Shown: positions 13,525-23,876, counted from the first letter of the stretch. The stretch is DNA of 64,000 nt from Prostheceraeus crozeri (GCA_907163375.1 CAJQUW010001131.1:1-64000), one strand, 5' to 3'. The notes: generated by a model not told the origin, from the sequence alone. Numbers and translations: made by a program.

Positions 13525-13612
13525 CCAATGAGTACATGTTTTCCTCCAAGAAGCCCACAGTTATAAAGTTTTAACTTTGGGCTTCTTGGAGGAGAACATG
13601 TACTCATTGGCT
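13525..13612. repeat. 38-bp inverted repeat at the 5' junction of a Penelope-like element
   Basis: Bases 13525-13562 and 13573-13612 are near-perfect reverse complements (gggcttcttggaggagaaca on the right arm). The right arm is the start of the preserved Penelope coding sequence. The left arm is therefore a short inverted piece of the same element: a small version of the head-to-head structure at 19.5-23.2 kb. Confidence 0.8.
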
Positions 13613-14612
13613 AAAACGATTTTAAAACAATCAGATTACGAACTATTCTGCCGATCATGGATTCGTCACTTGGATGATTGCCTGATTACTTGGCATAATT
13701 CTTTTGGTAATGTGGATGGCTTTCACAAGTTTATGAATTCATTGAACAGGAAGATAAAATTTACGATTGAAATAAGTAATGAAAAAATCCATTTTCTCGA
13801 CGTGTTTTATACAAAGAAGGCGAAACAATTCAGACTGATATTTACTACAAGCCAACTGATGGATTTGATTATGTATCATTTAATTCTGCCCACCCCAAAC
13901 ATATCATCCGAAACATTCCTTATGTCCTCGCAAGACGCATAAGTCGAATTGTATCTGATATCAAGATCCGAAAAGTTCGTCATAGCGAAATGAAAGTAAG
14001 ATTAAGTCAACTTGGATATCCAGAAAAATTGATAGATGATGCTATTTCAAAGTGCTTGCTAGAGGTAAATAAAGAAACACCTACAAGTAATGCATTATCA
14101 AATGATGAATAGGTGATACCATACATTGAAACATATAATCCTAACAACCCTGATATTTATCAGACCATAATATCTCCAGCTTTTTCGACCTTGAAGTTAA
14201 GAAAAGCATTTTCTAACTATCGATTAAGACCGACCTATAGACAATCACCAGCACCCCTACAAATAATTCGGAAAAACAATCGAAAAAATGCGGCCACGCA
14301 AGGTTTTCGTGCTGCGATTATATAATTGAAGGTATAAAATTCACATATAAAGAAGGAAACATAACTAACGAGTTTAAAATAAAAAGTAACATGAACTGTT
14401 CATCTAACAATTTAATTTACGTCATACAATGTGGAGGTTGTAGTGCCCGTTATGTTGGACAAACGGGAGATGCATTAAGATCAAGAGTTCGAACACATAG
14501 ACAGAAAATTCGGGAACTGAAATATAGAACCATGGATTTCTATATAGCTAGTATATTATATATCGGGATGAGACACTACCGATATCTACATACATTAGTA
14601 GTCCTGTTTTGA
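13575..14612 (+). mobile_element. Penelope-like element (5' part): reverse transcriptase end and GIY-YIG start
   Basis: The frame from about 13577 carries the late palm region of a Penelope reverse transcriptase: FCRSWIRHLDDCLITW, where LDD stands for the catalytic xDD, then KIHFLDVFYTK. 14391-14530 carries the start of a GIY-YIG endonuclease: NLIYVIQCGGCSARYVGQTG, then RSRVRTHRQ. The polymerase N-terminal half is absent. Coding continuity is lost at several points between 13940 and 14390, so this is a fossil copy. The remainder of the nuclease resumes at 17281, after an inserted P-like transposon. Confidence 0.85.
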
Positions 14613-15105
14613 AGACAGTTGATTGTTAAGCATCACTATTATACTTTCTCAAAGTGACTTTCAAATGTGTTGTCGATGGCTGTAGCACAAATTGTAGAAC
14701 CCAAATAGAAAACCAGATCATACTATTTCATTTCATTGTTTCCCAAAAGACGATGAAAGATTCAGGAAAATTGGCTACAAAATATTCGAGAATTTGAAGA
14801 GGGAATTTGGAATCACATAATATCAAGTACAGCAACTCGCACAACAACTTTTTAAAATCCGGTGAATTTGTTATTCCTTTTGCTCCTATAGTTAATTCAA
14901 TTATAGCAACTCCATTCTAGGAAAGTCGTCTGATATCAAATAACTCTACTATGCTTTGATGCTTTGTTGGACAATCGATCCCCGCTACTTGCCTTAATGT
15001 CGGCGGTCACAATTGTGACGTGTTATTTATTCATTGATTATTATTGCCTTGACAACTGATGTGTGGTGGTGAGGGTTTGATCCTGCCAACTGACAGAGTC
15101 GCGTA

Positions 15106-15179
15106 AGTGGCTCGTAGCTTAGTTGGTTAGAGCACAGGTCTAGTTAACCTTGGTCGTAGGTTCGAATCCTACCAGCCGC
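15106..15179 (+). tRNA. tRNA-like sequence (threonine-like), probable pseudogene or SINE head
   Basis: Perfect internal promoter boxes are visible: A box tagcttagttgg and B box ggttcgaatcc. A T arm gtagg/cctac and an anticodon-like loop ctagtta (AGT, threonine, if read canonically) follow. The acceptor stem has an extra base, the anticodon stem is only 4 bp, and position 37 would be T, so a working tRNA is doubtful. It lies inside the P-like transposon, suggesting a retroposed tRNA or a tRNA-derived SINE. Confidence 0.5.
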
Positions 15180-15396
15180 ACATCTTTTGCATGGCAATTT
15201 GATCTATCGTTTATCTAATTTCATTGTTGTTAAATGTATATCGAAAAGTCAAGACAGTTAAAAATGGCACATAATTATGTTGAACAACAAAGCTTTGGCT
15301 TCAAATGGAATATAGAAAAGTTCAGCTCTTTTAACTCATTATTTCTTACACAAATTAGCAATTCAAGCACTGAAGCAATATAACCTCATTGACATT

Positions 15397-16270
15397 TTGG
15401 TAGGGCTCCAAATTTTGCGTTGTTTTATTGACGTGAATAATGTCAAGACTCCAACGATAGGACTTCATAAACGAAGTGAGCATTCCGATCCTATAAAATT
15501 AATTCAGAATTGTAAACTTGATTATCTGGAACATTTCCTTGTCGTCATGTTGGAAATTTGGGTGGTCTCAAAATCTCTTAGCCTGAGCATAGAGTCATTT
15601 TACGACATGACCCAGTCCATCAAAACCCTTTGGGTGCAATTAGTGTTTCATATCTTTAAATTGTGGTTCTAAGTATGTCCTCTTCGGACAAATTCATTCG
15701 AGTGCCGTTCCAGTTGGTGTCGACAGTCTTCATGTGGAAAAAAATTGTTATCTGTAAAGGATGTAACTGATGCAGAAAGAGCAAAATGATTTCCTTTCTA
15801 AGCATTCTGAAGTGTCCAAAAGCTTTGAACGCTGCTGCTAATCGCTCAGAATCAATTAATTTGGATTTTCACGAGATCTTTTCAATGATGTCTGAACCCA
15901 CAAACTCGGACTTAAGAATAAGGGCATTATATGTAACGCTTAGATGGATTTATACTTCACTTCTTTACTTCAATTCTTGCTTCATTACTTTTATGGATTT
16001 AATCCACTTCAACTTAGATGAACATGATTATTTGCTGTATTTTCTCACGATGGCTTGATTGCACCAACAAATTGTCTGATGGACATGGCCATAAAAGCAT
16101 GGAATTTATTAAAAATCCGCATAAAGAAAGCCCGAAAAAATCCAAACAAAACTGTCCAACTATCCACAAGAACTAACACAAAGTTTTCGAAAAACTTCTT
16201 TGCATTTGTTGTCAAGAACTTTTATCGCGATGATTTGAAATTGGACATCCATTTCAATATTCTGTACTGA
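15397..16270 (+). pseudogene. degenerate P-element-like transposase core
   Basis: The frame 15397-15672 contains QNCKLDYLEHFL followed by a segment resembling the P-transposase pattern of a conserved D-x-L-E-x-F-F block and then a GG-containing block. Here the GG pair is lost. Further open stretches at 15786-16058 and 16055-16270 may be later parts of the same gene, but I see no clear motif in them. Several frame interruptions separate the pieces. The assignment rests on one motif plus the THAP-like sequence in the element's arms, and could be wrong. Confidence 0.4.
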
Positions 16271-16848
16271 AATGATTAGTCAATTGTTGTATGAAAAATT
16301 ACACATCAGTATGGAAATCTAGATGTATAGGCTATCCGTCCAAGTCTGTATTCGACAGGTGGAGAAGTCGTCTAGCAAATTCTCATACATTTTTCTTGAA
16401 ATAAGCGATCGATTTATACAAAGTTGTTTGTTAAGAACGATTGAAATGGATGGCCCCGAAAATTCTACAACTTCAGTCAATTGCGTAATGCACAATCGAT
16501 CCTCTATGAAAACCATAAGTAAAGCTCGTGGAATGATATAAAGAAGCATTCATGCACTAGTTGTGCGAGTAGATGTTCTTGATATTATGTGATTCCAAAT
16601 TCCCTCTTCAAATTCTCGAATATTTTGTAGCCAATTTTCCTGAATCTTTCATCGTCTTTTGGGAAACAATGAAATGAAATAGTATGATCTGGTTTTCTAT
16701 TTGGGTTCTACAATTTGTGCTACAGCCATCGACAACACATTAGAAAGTCACTTTGAGAAAGTATAATCGTGATACTTAACAAGCGACTGTCTTCAAAACA
16801 GGACTACTAATGTATGTAGATATCGGTAGTGTCTCATCCCGATATATA

Positions 16849-17134
16849 GCCAACTCTACTGACGTCATGTCATTGTTCTTTGAAGAGTTTCCAAACCATA
16901 TAATCTACTACACCTTCACATGATTTCTATGATGTGTGATTTTGGAGTAGATTATATGGATAGGAAATTTACATAGGGGTCATATAATCTCCTGAAAAAT
17001 AGAATATAGAAGATCTCTGTTCTAATTTGTTGATTACGTAGTGGTTTGGATGGATCAAGGAAGTCTAGAAAACTATGCAGGTCCAGAAATCCTCAGATGG
17101 ATGCGAGCATAGATTTCTAAGTTGTATCGTTGGC
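16849..17134. mobile_element. small insertion in the right arm of the P-like element
   Basis: The sequence runs from gccaac to gttggc and is flanked by tata on both sides. It interrupts what would be a continuous match between the two arms of the P-like element. Inside, 16896-16959 is a hairpin with arms ccatataatctacta and its complement. The short ends make the boundaries tentative, but the interruption itself is clear by comparison with the left arm. Confidence 0.5.
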
Positions 17135-17143
17135 TATATAATG

Positions 17144-17240
17144 TTAAGCTGCTGATTTTCGGATTTCAATGGTATCAGAATTCACTCGTCCTTCGGACTC
17201 GTGGATTCTGACCATTGAATATCCTCAAATCAGTAGCTTA
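17144..17240. repeat. foldback hairpin of about 97 bp
   Basis: taagctgctgatttt... pairs with ...caaatcagtagctta through arms of about 42 bp with a few mismatches, around a gtccttcggac centre. It also interrupts the right terminal repeat of the P-like transposon, so it inserted after that element formed. Confidence 0.7.
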
Positions 17241-17280
17241 TCATATACATAATATACTATATAGAAATCCATGATAGAAC

Positions 17281-17460
17281 ATTGAAAGTTAGTGATCATA
17301 TATCTACATGTGCTAAAAATATCTATCCTCCTTTCAAGATCATGCCAATTCTACAGCTATCTCCCAATGTTAATAGATCTCTACGGGAACAAAAGGAAAA
17401 ACGATGCATGAAGGTATTGAATTCTACCTTAAACCAGGATATCGGATCCATATAAGGTTA
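17281..17460 (+). mobile_element. Penelope-like element (3' part): end of the GIY-YIG reading frame
   Basis: Right after the second copy of the target repeat atagaac, one open frame reads TLKVSDHISTCAKN, then PPFKIMPILQL and REQKEKRCMKVLNSTLN, and ends at a stop near 17458. The pattern S-D-H, then PPF, then a basic stretch and L-N matches the C-terminus of Penelope GIY-YIG proteins. It is the continuation of the coding region broken off at 14530, which proves that the P-like element landed inside this copy. Confidence 0.75.
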
Positions 17461-17466
17461 TGTAAT

Positions 17467-17606
17467 GGATAAACGGGGATTTTTTAGATTTGCTGAAATA
17501 ACGGGGACAATTATCTAGTTAACTGCACCGAGGGCATAGCCCGAGGGCAGTTCACTATGATAATTGACCGAGATATCAGCAAATCTTAATAAATCCACGT
17601 TTATCC
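17467..17606. repeat. foldback element, about 68-bp arms
   Basis: ggataaacg at the left and cgtttatcc at the right bound a long imperfect palindrome whose centre reads gagggcatagcccgagggc. The left arm follows the Penelope reading frame directly and the right arm touches the inverted repeat of the next element. Its central design resembles the hairpin at 29641-29774. Confidence 0.75.
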
Positions 17607-19192
17607 GTTTTAAACTATGCCAGATTATCTCCATGTTCACAGGGCAGGTTAACAGGGATGGTTAACACATAGAGGTCGGAAAGATTTGAATTTCTAATTT
17701 TATTGCATTTCCTTTTACGCTAGATGAAGGACAACCAATGCATGTCTGACTTCCTGTTCGATGAATCAAATTTGAAGAATTATTTAAATATTTATTTTAC
17801 GGCTGCAGCATAAACCGATGCACATTGCCACAGCCTCATCTATTCGACTCTAGGTTACTCTATTCCCGTGGTATGAATTATTGAAATGACAGGTAGGACC
17901 TAATATCAATTTACACTTATTTAACATGTGCTACGTATTTGATTTCAGTTAAAAAAGTAACCTAAAATTTCCTAAAATACGGTACCTGCTGAAATATTTT
18001 TTGTATGAAATTGATTTCAATTTATTGTGCATCAGCTGCAGTATGATTGCACTTAAGGTAGATGCACTTCTGTACGATATTAGTTATTATTCATTTGACA
18101 TTGCTTATATGGTTGTATGATCATTGTGAGTACATACATGTACATCTGAGTCATTATACTTCAACTGACAAAGTCTAACTGAATTTAGTCACATATCTGT
18201 ATTTTCTCATTCTGTTTGAAAGCCTATGAAGAATAAACATTTTGATATACATGTATATTCTCGAGATATTCATGCAAATTCTTTATAGTAGGTACTGAAT
18301 TCAATTCATAATACATTTGCGGTAATGTCAGATACATGCTTGTAGACCAGTATAATACCCAGGATAAAATACAGTAAGTACAGCGCAGTAAACCATTATT
18401 CACAGGTCACTACCTTCGCATCTTGTGCGCATGTCCTTAGATATAACGTGAACGAGGACCATATTCAATTTTTAAGCTTACTTGATAAAAAAAAATCAAA
18501 TTTAAATAGAGGAATTTTGATCATTTAACATATATCAGTAATTATGTTCATTATTCATTATGGCATAGCTTCATTATTGCCTTATTATAAGTTACGTTCA
18601 TGATTTAATTGAGAAAAATGACCACATAAGTAACAAATGCACAATTTTTCTCTATTTCAGACAATATGCAATTGTCCAAGAAAATCGCAGGTCACCGACC
18701 TGACTGCGTAGACGTGTATATGGAGAAAAGCGCTTAAGGTTGGGTGCACAAGAATTGAATTGTGACTCCTCATCTAAATTGCCGTTGTGGCCACTTCGCG
18801 ACAAACATGGTAGCAAGCATTTCGATGTTCAGAGAGCTACTGCTTTCTGTTCGGATTTGGATATAAACCCGAAAATGCTGGCTACTCATCAGCCTGATGA
18901 CACAACTTTGAACTTTGAATTCTGAATATGTGAATTTTGAAGCTATTTACCGTTTATATTTTTATTACTCACCATCTACTTACCTTGTGTGAGCTCATCC
19001 AGGGACTACTAAGTCATCTATGTATAGATATCTTAGTAGTCCTTGAGTCATTGCAAGAAATTATTAGTTTTTGATTACAGAAAAGTGTCTATGTTTGTTA
19101 ACCTGTCCCGGATTTCCAGGGATAGGGATGGCTATGAAATTTAACCAAATCTTTAGATAGCAGAAATACACTACAAGATAATCTGGCATAGT
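17607..19192. mobile_element. non-autonomous DNA element with about 20-bp inverted ends
   Basis: taaactatgccagattatct at about 17607 recurs inverted near 19174-19192. Subterminal caggttaac on the left has a gttaacctg counterpart on the right. The interior (1.6 kb) has one short unassigned frame (18740-18925) and a small perfect hairpin, ggactactaag/cttagtagtcc, at about 19011-19052. No transposase is seen. The superfamily is not assigned. Confidence 0.5.
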
Positions 19193-19548
19193 TTAAGTCA
19201 TGATATACATGCTTTTTTTTAAATGTCTCAGACTTTTGATTTGAATGTACTTCTACTATCTGTAAAGAAAATAGATGTCTTTTGTGAATGCGATCTCGTT
19301 ATTGTTCATTTGTGCTTTGTATTGTTTTCAACCGGTAAGAGATAGATTTCTAACTGAAAGCAATCAGGAGTGCTGCCAACACCACCGCAACGAAGTCAGG
19401 AAGCTATGGAACATGAAGTCCAGTTAATCACATGTAGCAGTTACATTATTGAAACAATTGTGCCTGTTTGTAATTTTATAAATAAAAAGCGCACAGAATG
19501 CTTTCGAAGTCATAATAAAGTTTATTGAAATTAGGAAGAAAAATGTAA

Positions 19549-19581
19549 ACCTGACATGTTTCGACTGGTCTTGTCAAAGGT
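19549..19581 (-). ncRNA. hammerhead-like ribozyme motif, C3U/G8A core (minus arm)
   Basis: Inverted copy of the motif at 23132-23164, identical in sequence: stem I ACCU/AGGU, core UUGACAA, short stem II GACCAGUC, GAAA, minimal stem III C-AU-G, then the UC cleavage position. It lies in the 3' region of the long element copy, where Penelope-like elements are known to carry hammerheads. The paired C3U and G8A changes are discussed in the findings. Confidence 0.6.
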
Positions 19582-19686
19582 AACCCAGCATGTGAAATTA
19601 CATTGAAAGATAGACATTTTTTAAGAAGGAGAAAGTTGAGATACAGGTCAACACGCGATAGCAGCGGCAGACTGTGAGTCACCCGA

Positions 19687-21921
19687 TTACCATGGCAAGC
19701 GAAGATTAATCACATGGTCCTTTTGCTTGCACAGGTTGGGATTATCACGTCTAATAAACAATGCCTCGAGGATACGTAAAATGCGGTCATTGTAAGCGTG
19801 GCATACAATCTGAAACTTGCTGATAGGGTCATTCGGAACACTACAGCAACTGAGCACATGTTCAGTAATTGCAGAGCGAGAAATTCCTAAATGACCATTT
19901 AAGAACCACCTGGGTATGTGCTCCCGCGCTCGAACTGTCAGGGGTCGTGACGTCCGTCCAATATAGGTTGATCCACAACCACAACGAAAAGAATAAATAA
20001 CAGAAGACGTGGCGGCCACTGGCAGACGATCTTTAGGAGAAGCAACAGGAATACAGTTGGTCTTGAAAATAATTATGGGTTTTGCGGCAGGAGCAAACTT
20101 GGCCAGCAGTTCATCGATCGATTTGCGAATGAAAAGACTAGATTTGTCACCATAGAAAGGCAAGTTGACATAAACAGCCTTTCTTTCAGCGGTGGCAACA
20201 GAAACATTATTGATCTCAGTGACTTTATATTGATCGATGAAGTGCTCAGGATAAGCATTAGACTTCAAAATAACACGAATGGTATTGAATTCTTGGTCTA
20301 ACATTTCATCAGAACAAATACGAAGCGCACGAATAAATAGAGAACGGACAAGGCCTCTTTTATAGGCAATGGGCACGAAACTGTGAAAACTCATGTAAAC
20401 ACCTGAAAAAGTTGGTTTACGGTGCACTGTGGTACACAGTTTCCCGTCAGGCATGCGTTGTATAGAAACATCAAGAAACGGTAGTCTGCCCTGCTCTTCA
20501 CATTCATAAGTAAAATTTATATGAGGATGAAAGCTATTGAAAATGTCAAGTAAAGATTCTCCTGCCTCCCTGCTCCTCACAAGAGCGAACGTGTCGTCAA
20601 CATAACGATAATACACATGACACAAGGAATCAATATGACTAGACAAACTACTCTCAAGGTTTCCCATGAAAATGTTGGCAAAGAGAGGGCCGAGAGCACT
20701 GCCCATGGCTACACCGTCTACCTGACGGTAAAACTGACCGTCAAATAAAAATTGCACATTGCTAGAACACTTGTAAAGAAGCTCACTCAGAATGTCGGCA
20801 GGGATTCCACAAAGGTTAGGACACTTTCTTACCGTGTCAACAATGAGCTGGATAGTCTCACTCACGGGAACATTAGTGAAAAGGGCACTAACGTCAAAAG
20901 ACATCATAGACGTGGCAGATGAATCAATACCACGAATGCTTTCTGCAAAAGTGAACGAATCCTTAACACAGAAGTTCGAGAAACACCTCTCAACAGGTTT
21001 GAGTAAAGATGCCAACCATTTTGAGACGTTCTCATAAACAGTCTTTGTCATCGATAAGATAGGACGAACAGGCACATTAGACTTGTGCGTCTTGGGAAGA
21101 CCGTAGAGGCGTGGGATACCATTGGATGAAGTCGTCAGTTCCTTGTAAGTGTAATCCGAAATCACCTGCTTTCTCTTGAGCTTGAGTAATGTGTCAGAAA
21201 TACTCTTGGCTATATTAGCTGACTGGTCTTTCTGGCATTGATCAACTTGGAACTTCGTCTGATCAGATAGAATTGAGTTCACTTTATCAACATAGTCATG
21301 TTTATCCATTATCACTACACCAGATCCTTTATCCGGTTTCAAAATAACGATGTTGGGATTTTTCTTAAGGTCGATCAACTCGTCGATGTGACACGGTAGA
21401 AGACAACTCCTCTCAATCCTTGCACTACCATACGTCGATGCTAGAGAAACTAGTTTTGCCTTGAACACAGATAGATCTTCCGAAGTAGAATGACACACAT
21501 CTTGAAGTTGCTGGAAAAGACTCTCAAACTCGGCATTGATACGAATCTGCTCAGTCCGTCTGGGTGGAACACAAAAGTTCAACCCCAAGCAAAGTGCTTG
21601 CTTCTGTGTAGTCGAAAGCGTAAGGGAGGATAAGTTGATTATCCTTTTCTCCATATCCTCAGGAAAGATGGGTGCCCAGGCATCACGTAAACGTTGATAC
21701 TTCGCAACGCATCGCTTTAGAGTCTGATTCACGACAAATTTGGACATCTTGTGGAATTTAAATAAGCCAATGAGATCAAGGGAATGCAACACAGAAGCGA
21801 CTTGGTTGATTGAGTCATCGATGCCCTTAAGTAATTCGAGATCATTACATAACTCAGTCTGTAGAAAGTCTTGACATACATTCGGCGTGGCACTCAAGTG
21901 ATTCTTCTTCAACTGCTTCAT
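19687..21921 (-). CDS. Penelope-like reverse transcriptase with GIY-YIG endonuclease, 744 aa
   Basis: A single intact frame of 744 codons. The element polymerase copies its RNA, and the nuclease nicks the target DNA. Visible in order: LKPDKGSGVVIMDK (about residue 195), PRLYGLPKTHK (about 270), the palm motif YRYVDDTF (about 440), LPFLDVSI, then a GIY-YIG nuclease with VIYSFRCGCGSTYIGRTSR and RAREH (about 640-670). These mark a GIY-YIG-bearing Penelope-like element. The ATG lies exactly at the head-to-head junction (21919-21921) with a stop 15 bases upstream, so the N-terminus may be truncated relative to the source. No breaks are seen, so the protein may be functional. Confidence 0.95.
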   Translation of the reverse strand: MKQLKKNHLSATPNVCQDFLQTELCNDLELLKGIDDSINQVASVLHSLDLIGLFKFHKMSKFVVNQTLKRCVAKYQRLRDAWAPIFPEDMEKRIINLSSLTLSTTQKQALCLGLNFCVPPRRTEQIRINAEFESLFQQLQDVCHSTSEDLSVFKAKLVSLASTYGSARIERSCLLPCHIDELIDLKKNPNIVILKPDKGSGVVIMDKHDYVDKVNSILSDQTKFQVDQCQKDQSANIAKSISDTLLKLKRKQVISDYTYKELTTSSNGIPRLYGLPKTHKSNVPVRPILSMTKTVYENVSKWLASLLKPVERCFSNFCVKDSFTFAESIRGIDSSATSMMSFDVSALFTNVPVSETIQLIVDTVRKCPNLCGIPADILSELLYKCSSNVQFLFDGQFYRQVDGVAMGSALGPLFANIFMGNLESSLSSHIDSLCHVYYRYVDDTFALVRSREAGESLLDIFNSFHPHINFTYECEEQGRLPFLDVSIQRMPDGKLCTTVHRKPTFSGVYMSFHSFVPIAYKRGLVRSLFIRALRICSDEMLDQEFNTIRVILKSNAYPEHFIDQYKVTEINNVSVATAERKAVYVNLPFYGDKSSLFIRKSIDELLAKFAPAAKPIIIFKTNCIPVASPKDRLPVAATSSVIYSFRCGCGSTYIGRTSRPLTVRAREHIPRWFLNGHLGISRSAITEHVLSCCSVPNDPISKFQIVCHAYNDRILRILEALFIRRDNPNLCKQKDHVINLRLPW

Positions 21922-23026
21922 TCTGAGTGAGCTTCTTTACAAGTGTTCTAGCAATGTGCAATTTTTATTTGACGGTCAGTTTTACCGTCAGGTAGACGGT
22001 GTAGCCATGGGCAGTGCTCTCGGCCCTCTCTTTGCCAACATTTTCATGGGAAACCTTGAGAGTAGTTTGTCTAGTCATATTGATTCCTTGTGTCATGCGT
22101 ATTATCGTTATGTTGACGACACGTTCGCTCTTGTGAGGAGCAGGGAGGCAGGAGAATCTTTACTTGACATTTTCAATAGCTTTCATCCTCATATAAATTT
22201 TACTTATGAATGTGAAGAGCAGGGCAGACTACCGTTTCTTGATGTTTCTATACAACGCATGCCTGACGGGAAACTGTGTACCACAGTGCACCGTAAACCA
22301 ACTTTTTCAGGTGTTTACATGAGTTTTCACAGTTTCGTGCCCATTGCCTATAAAAGAGGCCTTGTCCGTTCTCTATTTATTCGTGCGCTTCGTATTTGTT
22401 CTGATGAAATGTTAGACCAAGAATTCAATACCATTCGTGTTATTTTGAAGTCTAATGCTTATCCTGAGCACTTCATCGATCAATATAAAGTCACTGAGAT
22501 CAATAATGTTTCTGTTGCCACCGCTGAAAGAAAGGCTGTTTATGTCAACTTGCCTTTCTATGGTGACAAATCTAGTCTTTTCATTCGCAAATCGATCGAT
22601 GAACTGCTGGCCAAGTTTGCTCCTGCCGCAAAACCCATAATTATTTTCAAGACCAACTGTATTCCTGTTGCTTCTCCTAAAGATCGTCTGCCAGTGGCCG
22701 CCACGTCTTCTGTTATTTATTCTTTTCGTTGTGGTTGTGGATCAACCTATATTGGACGGACGTCACGACCCCTGACAGTTCGAGCGCGGGAGCACATACC
22801 CAGGTGGTTCTTAAATGGTCATTTAGGAATTTCTCGCTCTGCAATTACTGAACATGTGCTCAGTTGCTGTAGTGTTCCGAATGACCCTATCAGCAAGTTT
22901 CAGATTGTATGCCACGCTTACAATGACCGCATTTTACGTATCCTCGAGGCATTGTTTATTAGACGTGATAATCCCAACCTGTGCAAGCAAAAGGACCATG
23001 TGATTAATCTTCGCTTGCCATGGTAA
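21920..23026 (+). CDS. Penelope-like RT C-terminal part plus GIY-YIG endonuclease, 5'-truncated copy
   Basis: The frame entering at the junction reads ILSELLYKCSSNVQFLF and continues to the same stop as the minus-strand copy. It carries YVDD, LPFLDVSI and the whole GIY-YIG nuclease but lacks the fingers region. No natural ATG opens it: the codon at 21956 is GTG, and upstream the frame runs into antisense of the other copy. It is therefore a truncated partner, not an independent gene. It differs from the long copy at one residue (alanine versus valine just before YYRYVDD). Confidence 0.9.
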   Translation: MLSELLYKCSSNVQFLFDGQFYRQVDGVAMGSALGPLFANIFMGNLESSLSSHIDSLCHAYYRYVDDTFALVRSREAGESLLDIFNSFHPHINFTYECEEQGRLPFLDVSIQRMPDGKLCTTVHRKPTFSGVYMSFHSFVPIAYKRGLVRSLFIRALRICSDEMLDQEFNTIRVILKSNAYPEHFIDQYKVTEINNVSVATAERKAVYVNLPFYGDKSSLFIRKSIDELLAKFAPAAKPIIIFKTNCIPVASPKDRLPVAATSSVIYSFRCGCGSTYIGRTSRPLTVRAREHIPRWFLNGHLGISRSAITEHVLSCCSVPNDPISKFQIVCHAYNDRILRILEALFIRRDNPNLCKQKDHVINLRLPW

Positions 23027-23131
23027 TCGGGTGACTCACAGTCTGCCGCTGCTATCGCGTGTTGACCTGTATCTCAACTTTCTCCTTCTTAAAAAATGTC
23101 TATCTTTCAATGTAATTTCACATGCTGGGTT

Positions 23132-23164
23132 ACCTTTGACAAGACCAGTCGAAACATGTCAGGT
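23132..23164 (+). ncRNA. hammerhead-like ribozyme motif, C3U/G8A core (plus arm)
   Basis: Read 5' to 3': ACCU (stem I), UUGACAA (core, 23136-23142), GACCAGUC (stem II with a very short helix), GAAA (23151-23154), C-AU-G (minimal stem III), UC at the cleavage position (23160), then AGGU closing stem I. Against the consensus CUGANGA, only positions 3 (C to U) and 8 (G to A) differ. In known full-length hammerheads these two bases pair, so the change would keep the pair. Confidence 0.6.
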
Positions 23165-23876
23165 TTACATTTTTCTTCCTAATTTCAATAAACTTTATTA
23201 TGACTTCGAAAGCATTCTGTGCGCTTTTTATTTATAAAGTTACATTATTGTTGATGAATAATGGTGCTATACTGGCTCTGATTGACCGATTTTCTTTATT
23301 TTTGTTTTGCTTGATAGCTTTTGGCTTGTAGAACAACATATTACATAACAAAGGAAACAAATGTAATTTTATAAGAGTGAGGTATGATTTTGTGTAACAT
23401 TGCTAAATGAAGATCAAATTATCTACTACTTTTTTATCTATAACATGAAAACATCAATATTCATGCTTGAAATTTCCAACAATGATAAATAGTAAGCACA
23501 ACTGACACAACCAAATTTCAGAGAAATTCGTTCAAGTTTGGCGGAGTTAGACAAAGTTGAAGTTAAGGCGATGTTTAAGGGTGATCCATTTTTTATTAAA
23601 CAATCTGTATCTAGAGAAGATATCTGACAAACTCAGATTCAGCCAAATCTATCACGTGATATGAGTGATGTTACTGGCTGTTAATGTCGAAATAGGATGA
23701 TATTGATGAATGAGTCATTATCCTGAAATTCAAATCGTGAAACCTGGATTGTCGTTGTGATATTGACAATAGCATTGTGAGAGCTCACAGTCACACTAAT
23801 AAAGGGCATCATCTCTGGTGGATAGAATCGAGTTGTGAAATTTTGATTTGTGATCGTTAACTTTACTTGTCCAACC

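Larger units (their letters stand above)
14531..17273. mobile_element. P-like DNA transposon with long inverted ends, inserted in the Penelope element
   Basis: The insertion is bounded by catggatttctatatag at 14531 and its reverse complement ending at 17273, and is flanked by the direct repeat atagaac (14524-14530 and 17274-17280). Inner arms 14557-14848 and 16556-16848 are inverted copies of about 290 bp. Both arms contain a THAP-like zinc-finger coding stretch (CVVDGCSTNC, then FPKDDERFR). The middle has a P-transposase-like motif (LDYLEHFL at about 15520). All coding is broken. THAP plus this motif suggests the P superfamily, although a 7-bp rather than 8-bp duplication is seen. The right arm was itself split by two later insertions. 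Confidence 0.6.
19475..23238. mobile_element. young head-to-head Penelope-like element pair with one target duplication
   Basis: A long minus-strand copy (19475-21921) and a 5'-truncated plus-strand copy (21919-23238) of the same element meet head to head. The arms 19475-20794 and 21919-23238 are both 1,320 bp and almost identical; their protein readings differ at one of 356 positions. The whole unit is flanked by agttacattattg (19439-19451 and 23238-23250), so it integrated or was completed as one event. On the left, 23 extra bases lie between the repeat and the arm. Each arm ends in a hammerhead-like motif and a tail with tttattta. Very recent. Confidence 0.95.

Noticed and set aside
21956-23026. 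An independent plus-strand gene starting at 21956
   Set aside because: The start codon there is GTG inside a conserved Penelope segment; coding similarity continues upstream to the palindrome junction, so it is a truncated copy.
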